Below are positions 13,871 through 22,432 of a stretch of DNA of 26,329 bases, in pieces. The position numbers and the translations under genes are program-made. The stretch is from JALYUA01 sp039931865 (lineage in GTDB: Bacteria > Acidobacteriota > Thermoanaerobaculia > UBA5066 > Gp7-AA6): NCBI GenBank assembly GCA_039931865.1, contig JBDTRB010000051.1, forward strand, positions 1 to 26,329, written 5' to 3'. The notes below the pieces were generated by a model that was not told the DNA's origin, did no database searches, and saw only the letters and a program-made list of their open reading frames with translations. Within the stretch, counting starts at the first letter, position 1; each line of letters starts with the position of its first letter.

Positions 13871-16800
13871 ATGAATAACGGTAAAAGAGCGCGTCTTCGA
13901 GTGATCACTTTGACGCTGACGATCCTCCTCGCCTCGACAGGGGTGTCTCGGGCCCAGGAGCGGAAAGAGAACGCGAAGCCGGCTCCCCCGCCGACCCCGA
14001 CGGCTCCGAAGTCGCCGGGGCCTTTCGACGAGATGAAGTATCGCTTCGTGGGACCCCCCGGTAACCGGGTTTCGGCGGTCGTCGGCGTCCCCGGCGACAT
14101 GAACACGTATTACGCCGGCGCCGCTTCGGGAGGGGTCTGGAAATCGACCGACGCGGGGATCCACTGGAAGCCCGTCTTCGATGACCAGACGGCGCAGTCG
14201 ATCGGCTCGATCGCGATCGCGCCGTCGGATCCGAACGTGATCTGGGTCGGGACCGGCGAATCCTTCATCCGCAGCAACGTGTCGATCGGAAACGGCGTGT
14301 ATCGGTCGACCGACGCCGGAAAGACGTGGAAGCACCTCGGCCTCGAGAAGACGGGCCGCATCGGGCGGATGATCGTCGACCCGAGAAACCCGGACGTCGC
14401 GTTCGCGGCGGCCATCGGCACGGGCTACGGCCCACAGCAGGAGCGCGGCGTCTACCGCACGACCGACGGCGGGAAGTCCTGGGAGCGCGTTCTCTTCGTC
14501 GATGAGAACACGGGCATCTCCGATCTCGCGATGGACCCCTCCAATCCCCGCATCCTTCTGGCCGGAGCCTGGCAGATCGACATCAAGACGTGGGGAAGGA
14601 AGAGCGGAGGAACCGGCAGCGGGCTCTTTCTCTCGAAGGACGGCGGCGCGACGTGGAAACGGATCACCCGCCACGGCCTTCCCGAGCCTCCCCTCGGAAA
14701 GATCGCCGTGGCGATCGCGCCGTCGGACCCGCTGCGCATGTACGCGCTGATCGAGACAGGTCAGCGAGGGTCCCTCTGGCGCTCCGACGATGGGGGCGAG
14801 AACTGGAAGCTCGTCAATCACAGCCGGCTCTTGAACGAGCGGCCGCACTACTACACGCGCATGCTCGTGATGCCGGACAACGCCAACGAGGTGTACTTCC
14901 CGTCGAACATGATGGGAGTGACCTACGATGGCGGCGAGACGGCCGACCAGATCCGCTGGGGCGGAGACAACCACGACATGTGGTCGGACCCGAAGAACCC
15001 GAGCCGCATCATGATCGGCAACGACCTCGGGGTCCTGATCTCTACCACCCGCGGAAAGCAATGGTCGAACATCCGTCTGCCGATCGGCCAGATCTACCAC
15101 GTCGCGACCGACAACCGAATCCCATACTCGGTTTACGGGCAGATGCAGGACGACGGCTCGATGCGCGGGCCGAGCCAACTCCCCGGCGCCGGCGGGATTC
15201 ATCCGGCGATGTGGACGACGACGGCCGGATGCGAGACCGGGTGGACGACGCCGGATCCCGTCGACCCGAACATCGTCTGGGGCGGCTGCTACGCGGGAGT
15301 CGTCGAGCGCTTCGACGCGCGCACCGGGATGTCGCGGACGGTGAGCGTGTGGCCCGAGCGGACCATGGGCGCGAACTCGGGTGAGATCAAGCTCCGCATG
15401 AACTGGACGTTCCCCATCGCAATCTCGCCGCATGATCACAACACGGTTTACGTCGGGAGTCAGTTCGTTCACGCGACGTCCGACGGCGGACAGACGTGGA
15501 AGGCGATCAGCCCGGATCTCACGCTGGGCGAAAAAACCATGATGGGAGATTCGGGGGGCCTGACAGTCGACAACCTGTCAGTGGAATACGCCGGCGTCGT
15601 GTACTCCATCGCGGAGAGCTCCGTCGAGAAAGGCGTGATCTGGGCCGGCACCAACGACGGCAACGTGCAGGTGACGCGCGATGGCGGGAAGACCTGGTCG
15701 AACGTGAGTCCGAAAGCCCCCGGAATGGGACCGCGGGGGACGGTCGACAGCGTCGACCCCGGCCGGTTCGACGGCGGCACCTGCTACGTGTCCGTCGATC
15801 TGCACCAGGTGGACAACCGAGATCCGTTCCTCTTCAAGACCAGCGACTACGGACGCACATGGAAGTCGATCGCTTCGGACATCCCGAAGAGCCCGCTCTC
15901 CTACGTCCACGTCGTCCGGGAGGACCCGTTCCGCAAAGGGCTCCTCTACGCCGGAACCGAAAACGGTTTGTACGTTTCGTTTGACGACGGCGGCCACTGG
16001 CAGCCGCTGCAGAGCCGGCTCCCCCACGCGCCGGTGTACTGGCTGACCGTGCAGGAGCACTTCCACGATCTCGTCGTCGGAACGTACGGCCGGGGCTTCT
16101 ACATCCTCGACGACGTGACGCCTCTCGAGCAGCTCACGGACGCCGTCAAGGGCTCTGCCTCGCACCTCTTCACGCCTCGGCCGGCGTACCGGTTTCGACC
16201 CGGCCCGATCCCGGCGCTCGCGCCGGTCGGCGCCGCGATGGGTCAGAACCCGCCATACGGGGCGTCGATCCAGTACTGGCTGAAGGAGCCGGTCAAGGGA
16301 GGCCCGCCGGAGGGAGAGCCGGACCTAGCCTCGACTGAACCGGCTTCGTCCGAAGGGTCCGCAGCGAAGGCCCCGAAGAAGCGTCCCGTCGAGATCACGA
16401 TCTGGGACTCCGCCGGCCAGAAAATCCGCTCGATCCTGACGACCAACAAGGCCGGTGTGAACCGCGCCGTCTGGGACCTGAGGTACGAGCCCTCCGAAGA
16501 GGTGAGGCTCCGGACGACGCCCTCCGGAAACCCGCATCTCTGGGAGGAGAAGCGCTTCAGGGGCAAGGACCGGCGTGCGATCTACTACTACGGCACCGAC
16601 ACTCCGAAGAAGGGCCCGCTCGTTCCTCCGGGCACGTACACGGTGAAGCTCACGATCGAAGGACGCGAGCAGTCGGCGAAGCTCGAGGTCCGGAAGGACC
16701 CGCGCTCCGCCGCGACCGACGCGGACCTCGAAGCGTCCGCGAAGTTCTCGCGAGGCGTGTACGGAATGACCAACGACGCGGCTCGCATGATCAACCAGCT

Positions 16801-17275
16801 CGAGTGGACGCGGAAGCAGCTCGAGGACACGCGCAAGATGCTCGTGGCGGCGAAGACCGAGCCCTCCGCCCTCGGCGCGGTGAACGAGCTCGAGCGCCGC
16901 GTCCGCTCCGTGCAGGACCGTCTCATGCAACCGACTCTCGCGGAGGCGGACTTGAAGTCGTTCCGGGGCCCGATGGGGCTGTACCTGAAGCTCCTGTGGC
17001 TCCAGGCGGAATCCGGGACGGGCGGCGGTGACGTCTCCGGCAACGCGGACATGGGGCCGACGGGATCCGAGGGCGAGGTGTTCGAGCTGTTGTCCGGCCA
17101 GCTCACCTCCACGCGCCGGGATTTCGACGAGCTCTACGAAAAACGAATTTCGGAATTCAACGAGGCGATGCGGGCGAAGAGCCTCGCCGGAGTCATGACC
17201 GTGAAGGAGCCGCTCGAACCGAAGCCGCCGCGTCCGGAGGAGCCGGAGGACGACGATGACTGGGCGGGTAACTAG
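13871..17275 (+). CDS. Second secreted VPS10/BNR-repeat propeller protein, 1134 aa
   Basis: This is a paralogue of the 4325-7762 product and likewise an exported Asp-box propeller protein. A signal peptide covers about residues 1-29 (hydrophobic TLTLTILLAST, cleavage near SRA-Q). A short Lys/Pro linker follows, then propeller blades from about 55 to 750: GVWKSTDAGIHW, GVYRSTDAGKTW, GVYRTTDGGKSW, GLFLSKDGGATW, VTRDGGKTW and closing GRGFYILDD near 740. A FlgD/fibronectin-like segment (AGQKIRSILTTNKAGVNRAV) lies near 847-867, a helical coiled-coil-like part at about 960-1025, and an acidic tail EEPEDDDDWAGN ends the protein. The ATG has GGAAGGAG nine bases upstream. Its stop overlaps the start of a serine-hydrolase remnant by 20 bases, so the two were once an operon. 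The ligand and any enzymatic activity are unknown. Confidence 0.88.
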   Translation: MNNGKRARLRVITLTLTILLASTGVSRAQERKENAKPAPPPTPTAPKSPGPFDEMKYRFVGPPGNRVSAVVGVPGDMNTYYAGAASGGVWKSTDAGIHWKPVFDDQTAQSIGSIAIAPSDPNVIWVGTGESFIRSNVSIGNGVYRSTDAGKTWKHLGLEKTGRIGRMIVDPRNPDVAFAAAIGTGYGPQQERGVYRTTDGGKSWERVLFVDENTGISDLAMDPSNPRILLAGAWQIDIKTWGRKSGGTGSGLFLSKDGGATWKRITRHGLPEPPLGKIAVAIAPSDPLRMYALIETGQRGSLWRSDDGGENWKLVNHSRLLNERPHYYTRMLVMPDNANEVYFPSNMMGVTYDGGETADQIRWGGDNHDMWSDPKNPSRIMIGNDLGVLISTTRGKQWSNIRLPIGQIYHVATDNRIPYSVYGQMQDDGSMRGPSQLPGAGGIHPAMWTTTAGCETGWTTPDPVDPNIVWGGCYAGVVERFDARTGMSRTVSVWPERTMGANSGEIKLRMNWTFPIAISPHDHNTVYVGSQFVHATSDGGQTWKAISPDLTLGEKTMMGDSGGLTVDNLSVEYAGVVYSIAESSVEKGVIWAGTNDGNVQVTRDGGKTWSNVSPKAPGMGPRGTVDSVDPGRFDGGTCYVSVDLHQVDNRDPFLFKTSDYGRTWKSIASDIPKSPLSYVHVVREDPFRKGLLYAGTENGLYVSFDDGGHWQPLQSRLPHAPVYWLTVQEHFHDLVVGTYGRGFYILDDVTPLEQLTDAVKGSASHLFTPRPAYRFRPGPIPALAPVGAAMGQNPPYGASIQYWLKEPVKGGPPEGEPDLASTEPASSEGSAAKAPKKRPVEITIWDSAGQKIRSILTTNKAGVNRAVWDLRYEPSEEVRLRTTPSGNPHLWEEKRFRGKDRRAIYYYGTDTPKKGPLVPPGTYTVKLTIEGREQSAKLEVRKDPRSAATDADLEASAKFSRGVYGMTNDAARMINQLEWTRKQLEDTRKMLVAAKTEPSALGAVNELERRVRSVQDRLMQPTLAEADLKSFRGPMGLYLKLLWLQAESGTGGGDVSGNADMGPTGSEGEVFELLSGQLTSTRRDFDELYEKRISEFNEAMRAKSLAGVMTVKEPLEPKPPRPEEPEDDDDWAGN

Positions 17276-17603
17276 AAACCTGCGGTCCCGCTTCGCCGCC
17301 GTCCTCCTCCTCTCGGCGGCGCTCGCCGCCCGCGCACCACGAGCCGGCGCGGACGGCCTGCCCGCCGGCTCTCCGACACGGCACGGATTTTCGGCCGAGC
17401 GCCTGTCGCGTATCGACGCAGCCGTGGCGCGCGAAGTCTCGGCGCATCGCGTCGCCGGCGTGGTGACGCTGGTGGCGAGGGACGGGCGCGGTCGATCCGT
17501 CCGAGCGCCTCGTGTTTCTCATCCTGATGCAGCTCATCCCCGCCGGTGACTTCGACCTCACGGAGAGGTTGCACACGCTGGTCGAGTCCGCCCTCGTCTC
17601 GAG
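17256..17603 (+). pseudogene. Serine hydrolase (class C beta-lactamase/esterase type) with large internal deletion
   Basis: The first 78 codons encode a signal peptide (AAVLLLSAALAAR) and a family-typical start, GFSAERLSRIDAAVAREV followed by AGVVTLVARDGR. At about 17485-17492 the similarity switches to another frame and jumps to what looks like the end of the same family: VDPSERLVFLILMQLIPAGD and FDLTERLHTLVESALV. Roughly 300 residues are missing, including the SxxK nucleophile and the YxN and KTG-type motifs, so no activity can remain. The start is well formed (GGAGGA five bases before ATG 17256) and lies within the last codons of the second VPS10/BNR gene. The family call uses remembered consensus. 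Assembly collapse is the main alternative to a real deletion. Confidence 0.75.
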
Positions 17604-17703
17604 CGGCGGCCCGCGCGGAGCGCGGAAAGCGCGCCGCGTCGTAAGTCAGCGCCCCGCACTCGGCAGCACGGCTATCAGTCGCCCGACCGCATTCGACTCT
17701 CCG

Positions 17704-19608
17704 CTACGGAGGCGGGAGGCTCCGACGCCGACCCGCGATCGCGAGGAAACCGCAGACGAGAGCGAGAGCCACGAACGTGAGGCCCTGCCCGATGGCTCCC
17801 GGGATCCGCGGCGCCATCGACCGGGGCGCCACGCCGGCGGCCACGAGCCCGGCCACGAGAACGCCCGCGAGCCCCTCCCCGGCAACGAGGCCCGACGCGG
17901 CGAGGATGCCGGGGTCTCCTTCGTCGCGCGTCTCCGCGGACGCGCCCCGGCGCCGCTCGATCCAGGCGCGGACGCAGCCGCCCACGTAGATCGGCGCCAT
18001 CGAGGCCAGCGGGAGGTAGACGCCGATGGCAAACGCGAGGCCGGACGCGCCGCACAACATCGCTGCGATTGCGAGTCCCCCGCCCGTCAGCACGAGGCCC
18101 CACGGGAGCTTCCCCGCTAGGACTCCTTCGACAATCGTCTTCATCAGCGTCGCCTGCGGAGCGGGGATCTCCTTCGAGCCAAACGTGTACGCCTGACCGA
18201 GCAGCAACACGGTCCCCGCAACGGCCCAGCACGCGAACGCCGCTCCGATCAGTTGGCCGAGCTGCTGCCGCGCGGGTGTCGCGCCCACGAGGTATCCCGT
18301 CTTCAGGTCCTGCGAGATGTCTCCCGCCTTCGACGCCGCGACCGCGACGATGGTTCCGACGGTGAGCACCGCCGCGCGCGCACCCGGGTCGGTCCACCCG
18401 AACGCCGCGAAAACGGAGGCGACGCCGAGCAGGGTGACCAGAGTGATGCCCGAGGTCGGCTGAGACGAAACACCCACGATCCCCACGATCCTTGCCGCGA
18501 CGGTGACGAAAAGGATCCCGAAGAACGCGACTCCGGCCGCGCAGATGGCGCGCTGCCAGGGATTCATCCCGCCCGCGAACACACCCGGCGCGAGGGCGGC
18601 GACCGCGATCACGAAGAGGATGGCTCCGATGACGAACGAGCCTGGCAAATCGCGGTCGGTGGCCAGCGCCGGCCCGGCGCCCGCGCTGCGATTCCGGCGC
18701 AGACCGCGGAGCACGCCGGCGAACGCGCTTCCCATCGTGGGCAGGTTCTTCGCCACGGTCAGAACCCCCGCGACGGCGACCGCCCCCGCTCCGATGTATC
18801 GGACGTACCGGGACCAGATGTCCGACGCGCTCATCGCGGAGATGGGACGCGCGGCTTCCGGGAAGAGGGGCGAAGTCAGGCCCGACCCGACCCACGTGAT
18901 GAGGGGGATCAGCACGAGCGAGGAGACGAGCGACCCCGCCACGAGAACCGCGGACTGGCGGTACCCGAGGATGTAACCCACGGCGATCAGCGCCGGAGCG
19001 AGCTCGAGAGCCAGCACCGCGTTCGGAAGAACCGGAAGCCGCGCCGAGATCTCGCTCGGCAGAAGAAAAGCGAGGCCGAGGCCGAGCTTGAGCACCGCGC
19101 CGACCGCGATGCCTCGGAATATCCAGACACCGGCGCGCGAGCGCTGAGAGGTTGCCCGCAGCACCTCCGCGCAGGCCGTCCCTTCCGGATACGGCAGCTC
19201 GTCGCGGGCATCGACGATCAGCAGCCGCCGCAGAGGAATCATCGCGGCGAGACCGAGCACGCCGCCCAGAAAACACAGCGCGACGACCTGGAGGTAAGGG
19301 GGCGCCATCCCCCAGAGGAAGAGCGCCGGAATCGTGAAGATGGCGCCGGTCGCGAGCGATGTCGAAGCGGAACCCACCGTCTGCGACATGTTCGCTTCGA
19401 GGATCGTGCCGCGCCGGCCGAGAACGGAAAAGATCGCCACGGCCATCACGGCCGCCGGGATGGAGGCGGAGACCGTCAGTCCGACGCGCAGCCCGAGGTA
19501 CGCGTTGGCAGCTCCGAACACGATCCCGAGCAGAACGCCGATGACGACGGCACGCAGCGTGAACTCGGCGGGCGTACCCGGAGGCGGAGCTGCTACGCTC
19601 GAAGACAT
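17704..19608 (-). CDS. OPT-family oligopeptide/metal-chelate transporter, 634 aa
   Basis: This is a polytopic inner-membrane protein of the oligopeptide transporter (OPT) family, which imports small peptides or metal-siderophore-like complexes by proton symport. Many hydrophobic helices span the protein. Family-like features include the N-terminal TLRAVVIGVLLGIVFGAANA with YLGLRVGLTVSASIPAAVMA, the loop RDELPYPEGTACAEVLRA, the AGDISQDLKTGYLVGATP motif near 410-430, and IGVYLPLASMAPIYVGGCVR near the end. The length is normal for bacterial OPT proteins. The ATG at 19608 has a TAGAAT hexamer six bases upstream and no Shine-Dalgarno site. It is convergent with the hydrolase pseudogene and divergent from kinase 3, so it appears monocistronic. 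The substrate cannot be read from sequence. Confidence 0.93.
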   Translation of the reverse strand: MSSSVAAPPPGTPAEFTLRAVVIGVLLGIVFGAANAYLGLRVGLTVSASIPAAVMAVAIFSVLGRRGTILEANMSQTVGSASTSLATGAIFTIPALFLWGMAPPYLQVVALCFLGGVLGLAAMIPLRRLLIVDARDELPYPEGTACAEVLRATSQRSRAGVWIFRGIAVGAVLKLGLGLAFLLPSEISARLPVLPNAVLALELAPALIAVGYILGYRQSAVLVAGSLVSSLVLIPLITWVGSGLTSPLFPEAARPISAMSASDIWSRYVRYIGAGAVAVAGVLTVAKNLPTMGSAFAGVLRGLRRNRSAGAGPALATDRDLPGSFVIGAILFVIAVAALAPGVFAGGMNPWQRAICAAGVAFFGILFVTVAARIVGIVGVSSQPTSGITLVTLLGVASVFAAFGWTDPGARAAVLTVGTIVAVAASKAGDISQDLKTGYLVGATPARQQLGQLIGAAFACWAVAGTVLLLGQAYTFGSKEIPAPQATLMKTIVEGVLAGKLPWGLVLTGGGLAIAAMLCGASGLAFAIGVYLPLASMAPIYVGGCVRAWIERRRGASAETRDEGDPGILAASGLVAGEGLAGVLVAGLVAAGVAPRSMAPRIPGAIGQGLTFVALALVCGFLAIAGRRRSLPPP

Positions 19609-19614
19609 CCCCGG

Positions 19615-19620
19615 ATTCTA
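19615..19620 (-). promoter_or_regulatory. -10-like hexamer of the OPT transporter gene
   Basis: TAGAAT on the minus strand, six bases before the ATG at 19608, with CCGGGG between. This fits a leaderless transcript. Confidence 0.45.
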
Positions 19621-19745
19621 GTGCGCACGGCCGGGAGGAGTGGCAGGAAGGCGGAAGCGTTGATCCGGTATGAGGTCCGGGATGCGCGCCCTTCATCGTC
19701 GGGCCGTCATGACCGGTCGCGCGCCCCGTGGACCGAAGGAAGGTT

Positions 19746-19751
19746 TAGACT
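19746..19751 (+). promoter_or_regulatory. -10-like hexamer of kinase 3
   Basis: TAGACT lies 43 bases before the ATG at 19795. The leader between them is AT-rich for this window and contains only a weak purine run (CGAGGA). It contrasts with the very short spacing at kinases 1 and 2. Confidence 0.35.
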
Positions 19752-19794
19752 CCGCTCACTCGATTCCAGTGATTCCATTCCGAGGACTGACACT

Positions 19795-22431
19795 ATGAGT
19801 CTCACTTCCGGCTCCAGGCTCGGCCCGTACGAGATCGTCGAGGCCATCGGCGCGGGCGGCATGGGAGAGGTTTACAAGGCGCTCGACACGCGCCTCGATC
19901 GCACGGTCGCGATCAAGGTCGTCCCCGACCATCTCTCCAAAGACGAGGACGTCCGCCAGCGCTTCGAGCGCGAGGCGAAGACGATCTCCTCTCTGTCGCA
20001 CCCTCACATCTGCGCGCTCTACGACGTCGGCAGCCAGGACGGTGTCGAGTTCCTGGTCATGGAGTTCCTCGAAGGTGAGACGCTGACCGACCGGCTCGCG
20101 AAGGGGCCGCTGCCGGTCGAACAGCTTCTCCGCTTCTCGATCGAGATCGCGGATGCCCTCGAGAAGGCTCACCGACAGGGAATCATCCACCGCGACCTGA
20201 AGCCCGCCAACGTGATGCTGACGAAGTCCGGAGTGAAGCTGCTCGACTTCGGCCTCGCGAAGGCGATCGCGCCGGTGAGCCCGAACTCGTCTCTCACGGC
20301 GCTTCCGACGATCGCCCCGAACCTGACGACGGCCGGCACGATCCTCGGAACCTTTCAGTACATGGCGCCCGAGCAGCTCGAAGGCCGAGAGGCGGACGCG
20401 CGCAGCGACATCTTCGCGTTCGGCGCCGTGCTCTACGAGATGGCGACGGGACGCAAGGCGTTCGAAGGCAAGAGCCAGGCGTCGCTGATCGGCTCGATCC
20501 TCCGCGACGAACCGGCGGCGATCTCGGTCGTGCAGCCGATGACGCCGCCGGCGCTCGACCGCGTCGTGAAGACGTGCCTCGCGAAGGATCCGGAGGACCG
20601 GTGGCAGACCGCGCGCGACGTCCTTCTCCAGCTCAAGTGGATCCAGGAGGGCGGGTCGCTCGCGGGACTGCCGGCCCCCGTGGCCGCGCGCCGCAAGAAT
20701 CGGGAGCGGATCGCGTGGGGAGTCGCCGCGGCCTTCGCGCTCGCGGCCGCGGCGCTCGCGTTCGCGTTCCTGCGCCGTCCTTCCGAACCGCTCCGCACGG
20801 TTCGGTTCGAAATCGGCACGCCGGAAGAGGTCACCTCGATCGACGCCCCCCGCATCTCTCCCGACGGGAGGACGATCGCCTTCAACGCCGTGGACTCCAC
20901 GGGAAAAACGCGGATCTGGGTGCGGCCGTTGAACGCGCTCGCGGCGCAGGCCCTCGCCGGAACCGACGGCACGGCGCGTCCTTTCTGGTCCTCCGACAGC
21001 CGCTCCCTGGGTTTCTTCGCGGACGGGAAGTTGAAGAAGATCGACGTTTCGGGCGGGCCCGCCCAGAAAATCTGCGACGCGCCGACGGGATCCGACGGTT
21101 CGTGGAGCTCGGAGGGGGTCATCCTGTTCGACGGGCGGGCAAACGATCCCATCCTGCGTGTCTCCGCGGCAGGCGGCACAGCGGTGGTCGCCGTAAAACC
21201 CGAACCCTCCCGCAAGGAGACGACAGTGGGCTGGCCCGAGTTCCTTCCGGACGGCCGCCACTTCCTCTACCTCACGACCGGAGCGAAACCGGACGACACC
21301 ATGTATCGCGTAGGACTGCTCGACTCAACCGAGTCGCTTCCGCTCGCGCCGGCCCAAACGCTCGTCACCTATGCGCCGCCGGGATATCTCCTGTTCGTCC
21401 GCGACAAGACTCTCGTTGCGCAACCGTTCGATCTGAAGAGGCGAAAGACGAAGGGCGAACCCCTCCCTCTCGCGGAGCACATCGCGACCGACTCGGTCGG
21501 GCTCGCGCGTTTCTCAGTCTCGCGCAACGGGACCCTCGTGTACCGCACCGGCGAATCGGGGAACCGGATGCTCTGGGTCGACCGATCCGGACGCGACCTC
21601 GAGACACTCGGCGAACCCGGCGAGTATCACAATCCCACGTTCTCTCCTTCCGGGGACCGCGTCGCGTTCGACATGGCCGACCCGCGAAGCGGAAAGCTGG
21701 ACATCTGGGTGAGGGACCTCGCGCGCGGCGTCAACTCGCGCTTCACGTTTTCGGCGGTAGACGCCAGCGTTCCGCTCTGGTCTCCCGATGGACGCCGGAT
21801 CGTCTTTCGCGTGGGTGCGAATGGGGACCTCTTCGAGAAGCCTGCGGATGGGGAGGGACAGGAGAAGCCGCTCCTTCGCAGCGACGAGTTGAAATTTGTC
21901 ATGGACTTTTCGCGAGATGGGCGTTTTCTCCTCTACGGGAGCCGTGGAAAAGAGACCAGTTGGGACATCTGGGTGCTTCCGACGTTCGGAGACGGAAAAC
22001 CATTCCCATTCCTGAAGACGCGATTCAGCGAGATCTTTCCGATCCTCTCTCCCGACGGGCGTTATCTCGCGTACCAGTCGAACGAGTCCGGACGCGCCGA
22101 GGTGTACGTTCAGAGCTTCCCCGGGCCCGGCGGCAAGTGGCAGATTTCCACCGCGGGAGGCCTCGAGCCGAGGTGGCGTGTCGACGGGAAGGAGCTCTAC
22201 TACCGCGCACCGGACCAGAAGCTGATGGCCGTCGCGATCCAGGGTGATCCAAATTTCGCCGCGAGCGTTCCCAAAGCGCTCTTCCAGGGCCGATTCGAGA
22301 CCGCGGTCGCGAGAAACCGATATCTTCCCAGCCCCGACGGCTCGAAGTTCTTCGTGGTGGGAACGCTCGGGCGCGAGTCGATCACCCCGACGACCGTCGC
22401 CCTGAACTGGTTCGCGGAGCTCGGCCGCTAG
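19795..22431 (+). CDS. Membrane Ser/Thr protein kinase with TolB-like propeller (kinase 3), 878 aa
   Basis: This is the third full-length kinase-propeller paralogue. The kinase domain has GAGGMGEV (19-26), K41, HRDLKPAN (132-139), DFG (151-153) and MAPEQ (190-194), so it should be active. The membrane helix lies at about 306-327 after a basic cluster (ARRKNRERIA). The propeller starts near 335 with VRFEIGTPEEV and includes ISPDGRTIAF, WSSDSRSLGF, FSPSGDRVAF, WSPDGRRIVF and LSPDGRYLAY. It shares SESGR-like and YVQSFPGPGGKWQISTAGG stretches with kinase 1, so kinases 1 and 3 appear closer to each other than to kinase 2 in the propeller. The frame is open far upstream (from 18253), but that part is antisense to the transporter, and MSLTSGSRLGPYEI at 19795 is clearly the start. 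It ends ALNWFAELGR, one base from the convergent next gene. Confidence 0.95.
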   Translation: MSLTSGSRLGPYEIVEAIGAGGMGEVYKALDTRLDRTVAIKVVPDHLSKDEDVRQRFEREAKTISSLSHPHICALYDVGSQDGVEFLVMEFLEGETLTDRLAKGPLPVEQLLRFSIEIADALEKAHRQGIIHRDLKPANVMLTKSGVKLLDFGLAKAIAPVSPNSSLTALPTIAPNLTTAGTILGTFQYMAPEQLEGREADARSDIFAFGAVLYEMATGRKAFEGKSQASLIGSILRDEPAAISVVQPMTPPALDRVVKTCLAKDPEDRWQTARDVLLQLKWIQEGGSLAGLPAPVAARRKNRERIAWGVAAAFALAAAALAFAFLRRPSEPLRTVRFEIGTPEEVTSIDAPRISPDGRTIAFNAVDSTGKTRIWVRPLNALAAQALAGTDGTARPFWSSDSRSLGFFADGKLKKIDVSGGPAQKICDAPTGSDGSWSSEGVILFDGRANDPILRVSAAGGTAVVAVKPEPSRKETTVGWPEFLPDGRHFLYLTTGAKPDDTMYRVGLLDSTESLPLAPAQTLVTYAPPGYLLFVRDKTLVAQPFDLKRRKTKGEPLPLAEHIATDSVGLARFSVSRNGTLVYRTGESGNRMLWVDRSGRDLETLGEPGEYHNPTFSPSGDRVAFDMADPRSGKLDIWVRDLARGVNSRFTFSAVDASVPLWSPDGRRIVFRVGANGDLFEKPADGEGQEKPLLRSDELKFVMDFSRDGRFLLYGSRGKETSWDIWVLPTFGDGKPFPFLKTRFSEIFPILSPDGRYLAYQSNESGRAEVYVQSFPGPGGKWQISTAGGLEPRWRVDGKELYYRAPDQKLMAVAIQGDPNFAASVPKALFQGRFETAVARNRYLPSPDGSKFFVVGTLGRESITPTTVALNWFAELGR

Positions 22432-22432
22432 A

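Noticed and set aside
13802..15472. A 556-codon minus frame opposite the second VPS10/BNR gene
   Set aside because: It has the same shadow composition and no start signal, and the plus strand is clearly coding.
18253..19794. A 514-codon upstream extension of kinase 3 in an open frame
   Set aside because: The translation is Arg/Asp/Gly-rich nonsense and is exactly antisense to the OPT transporter gene. The kinase family start is at 19795.
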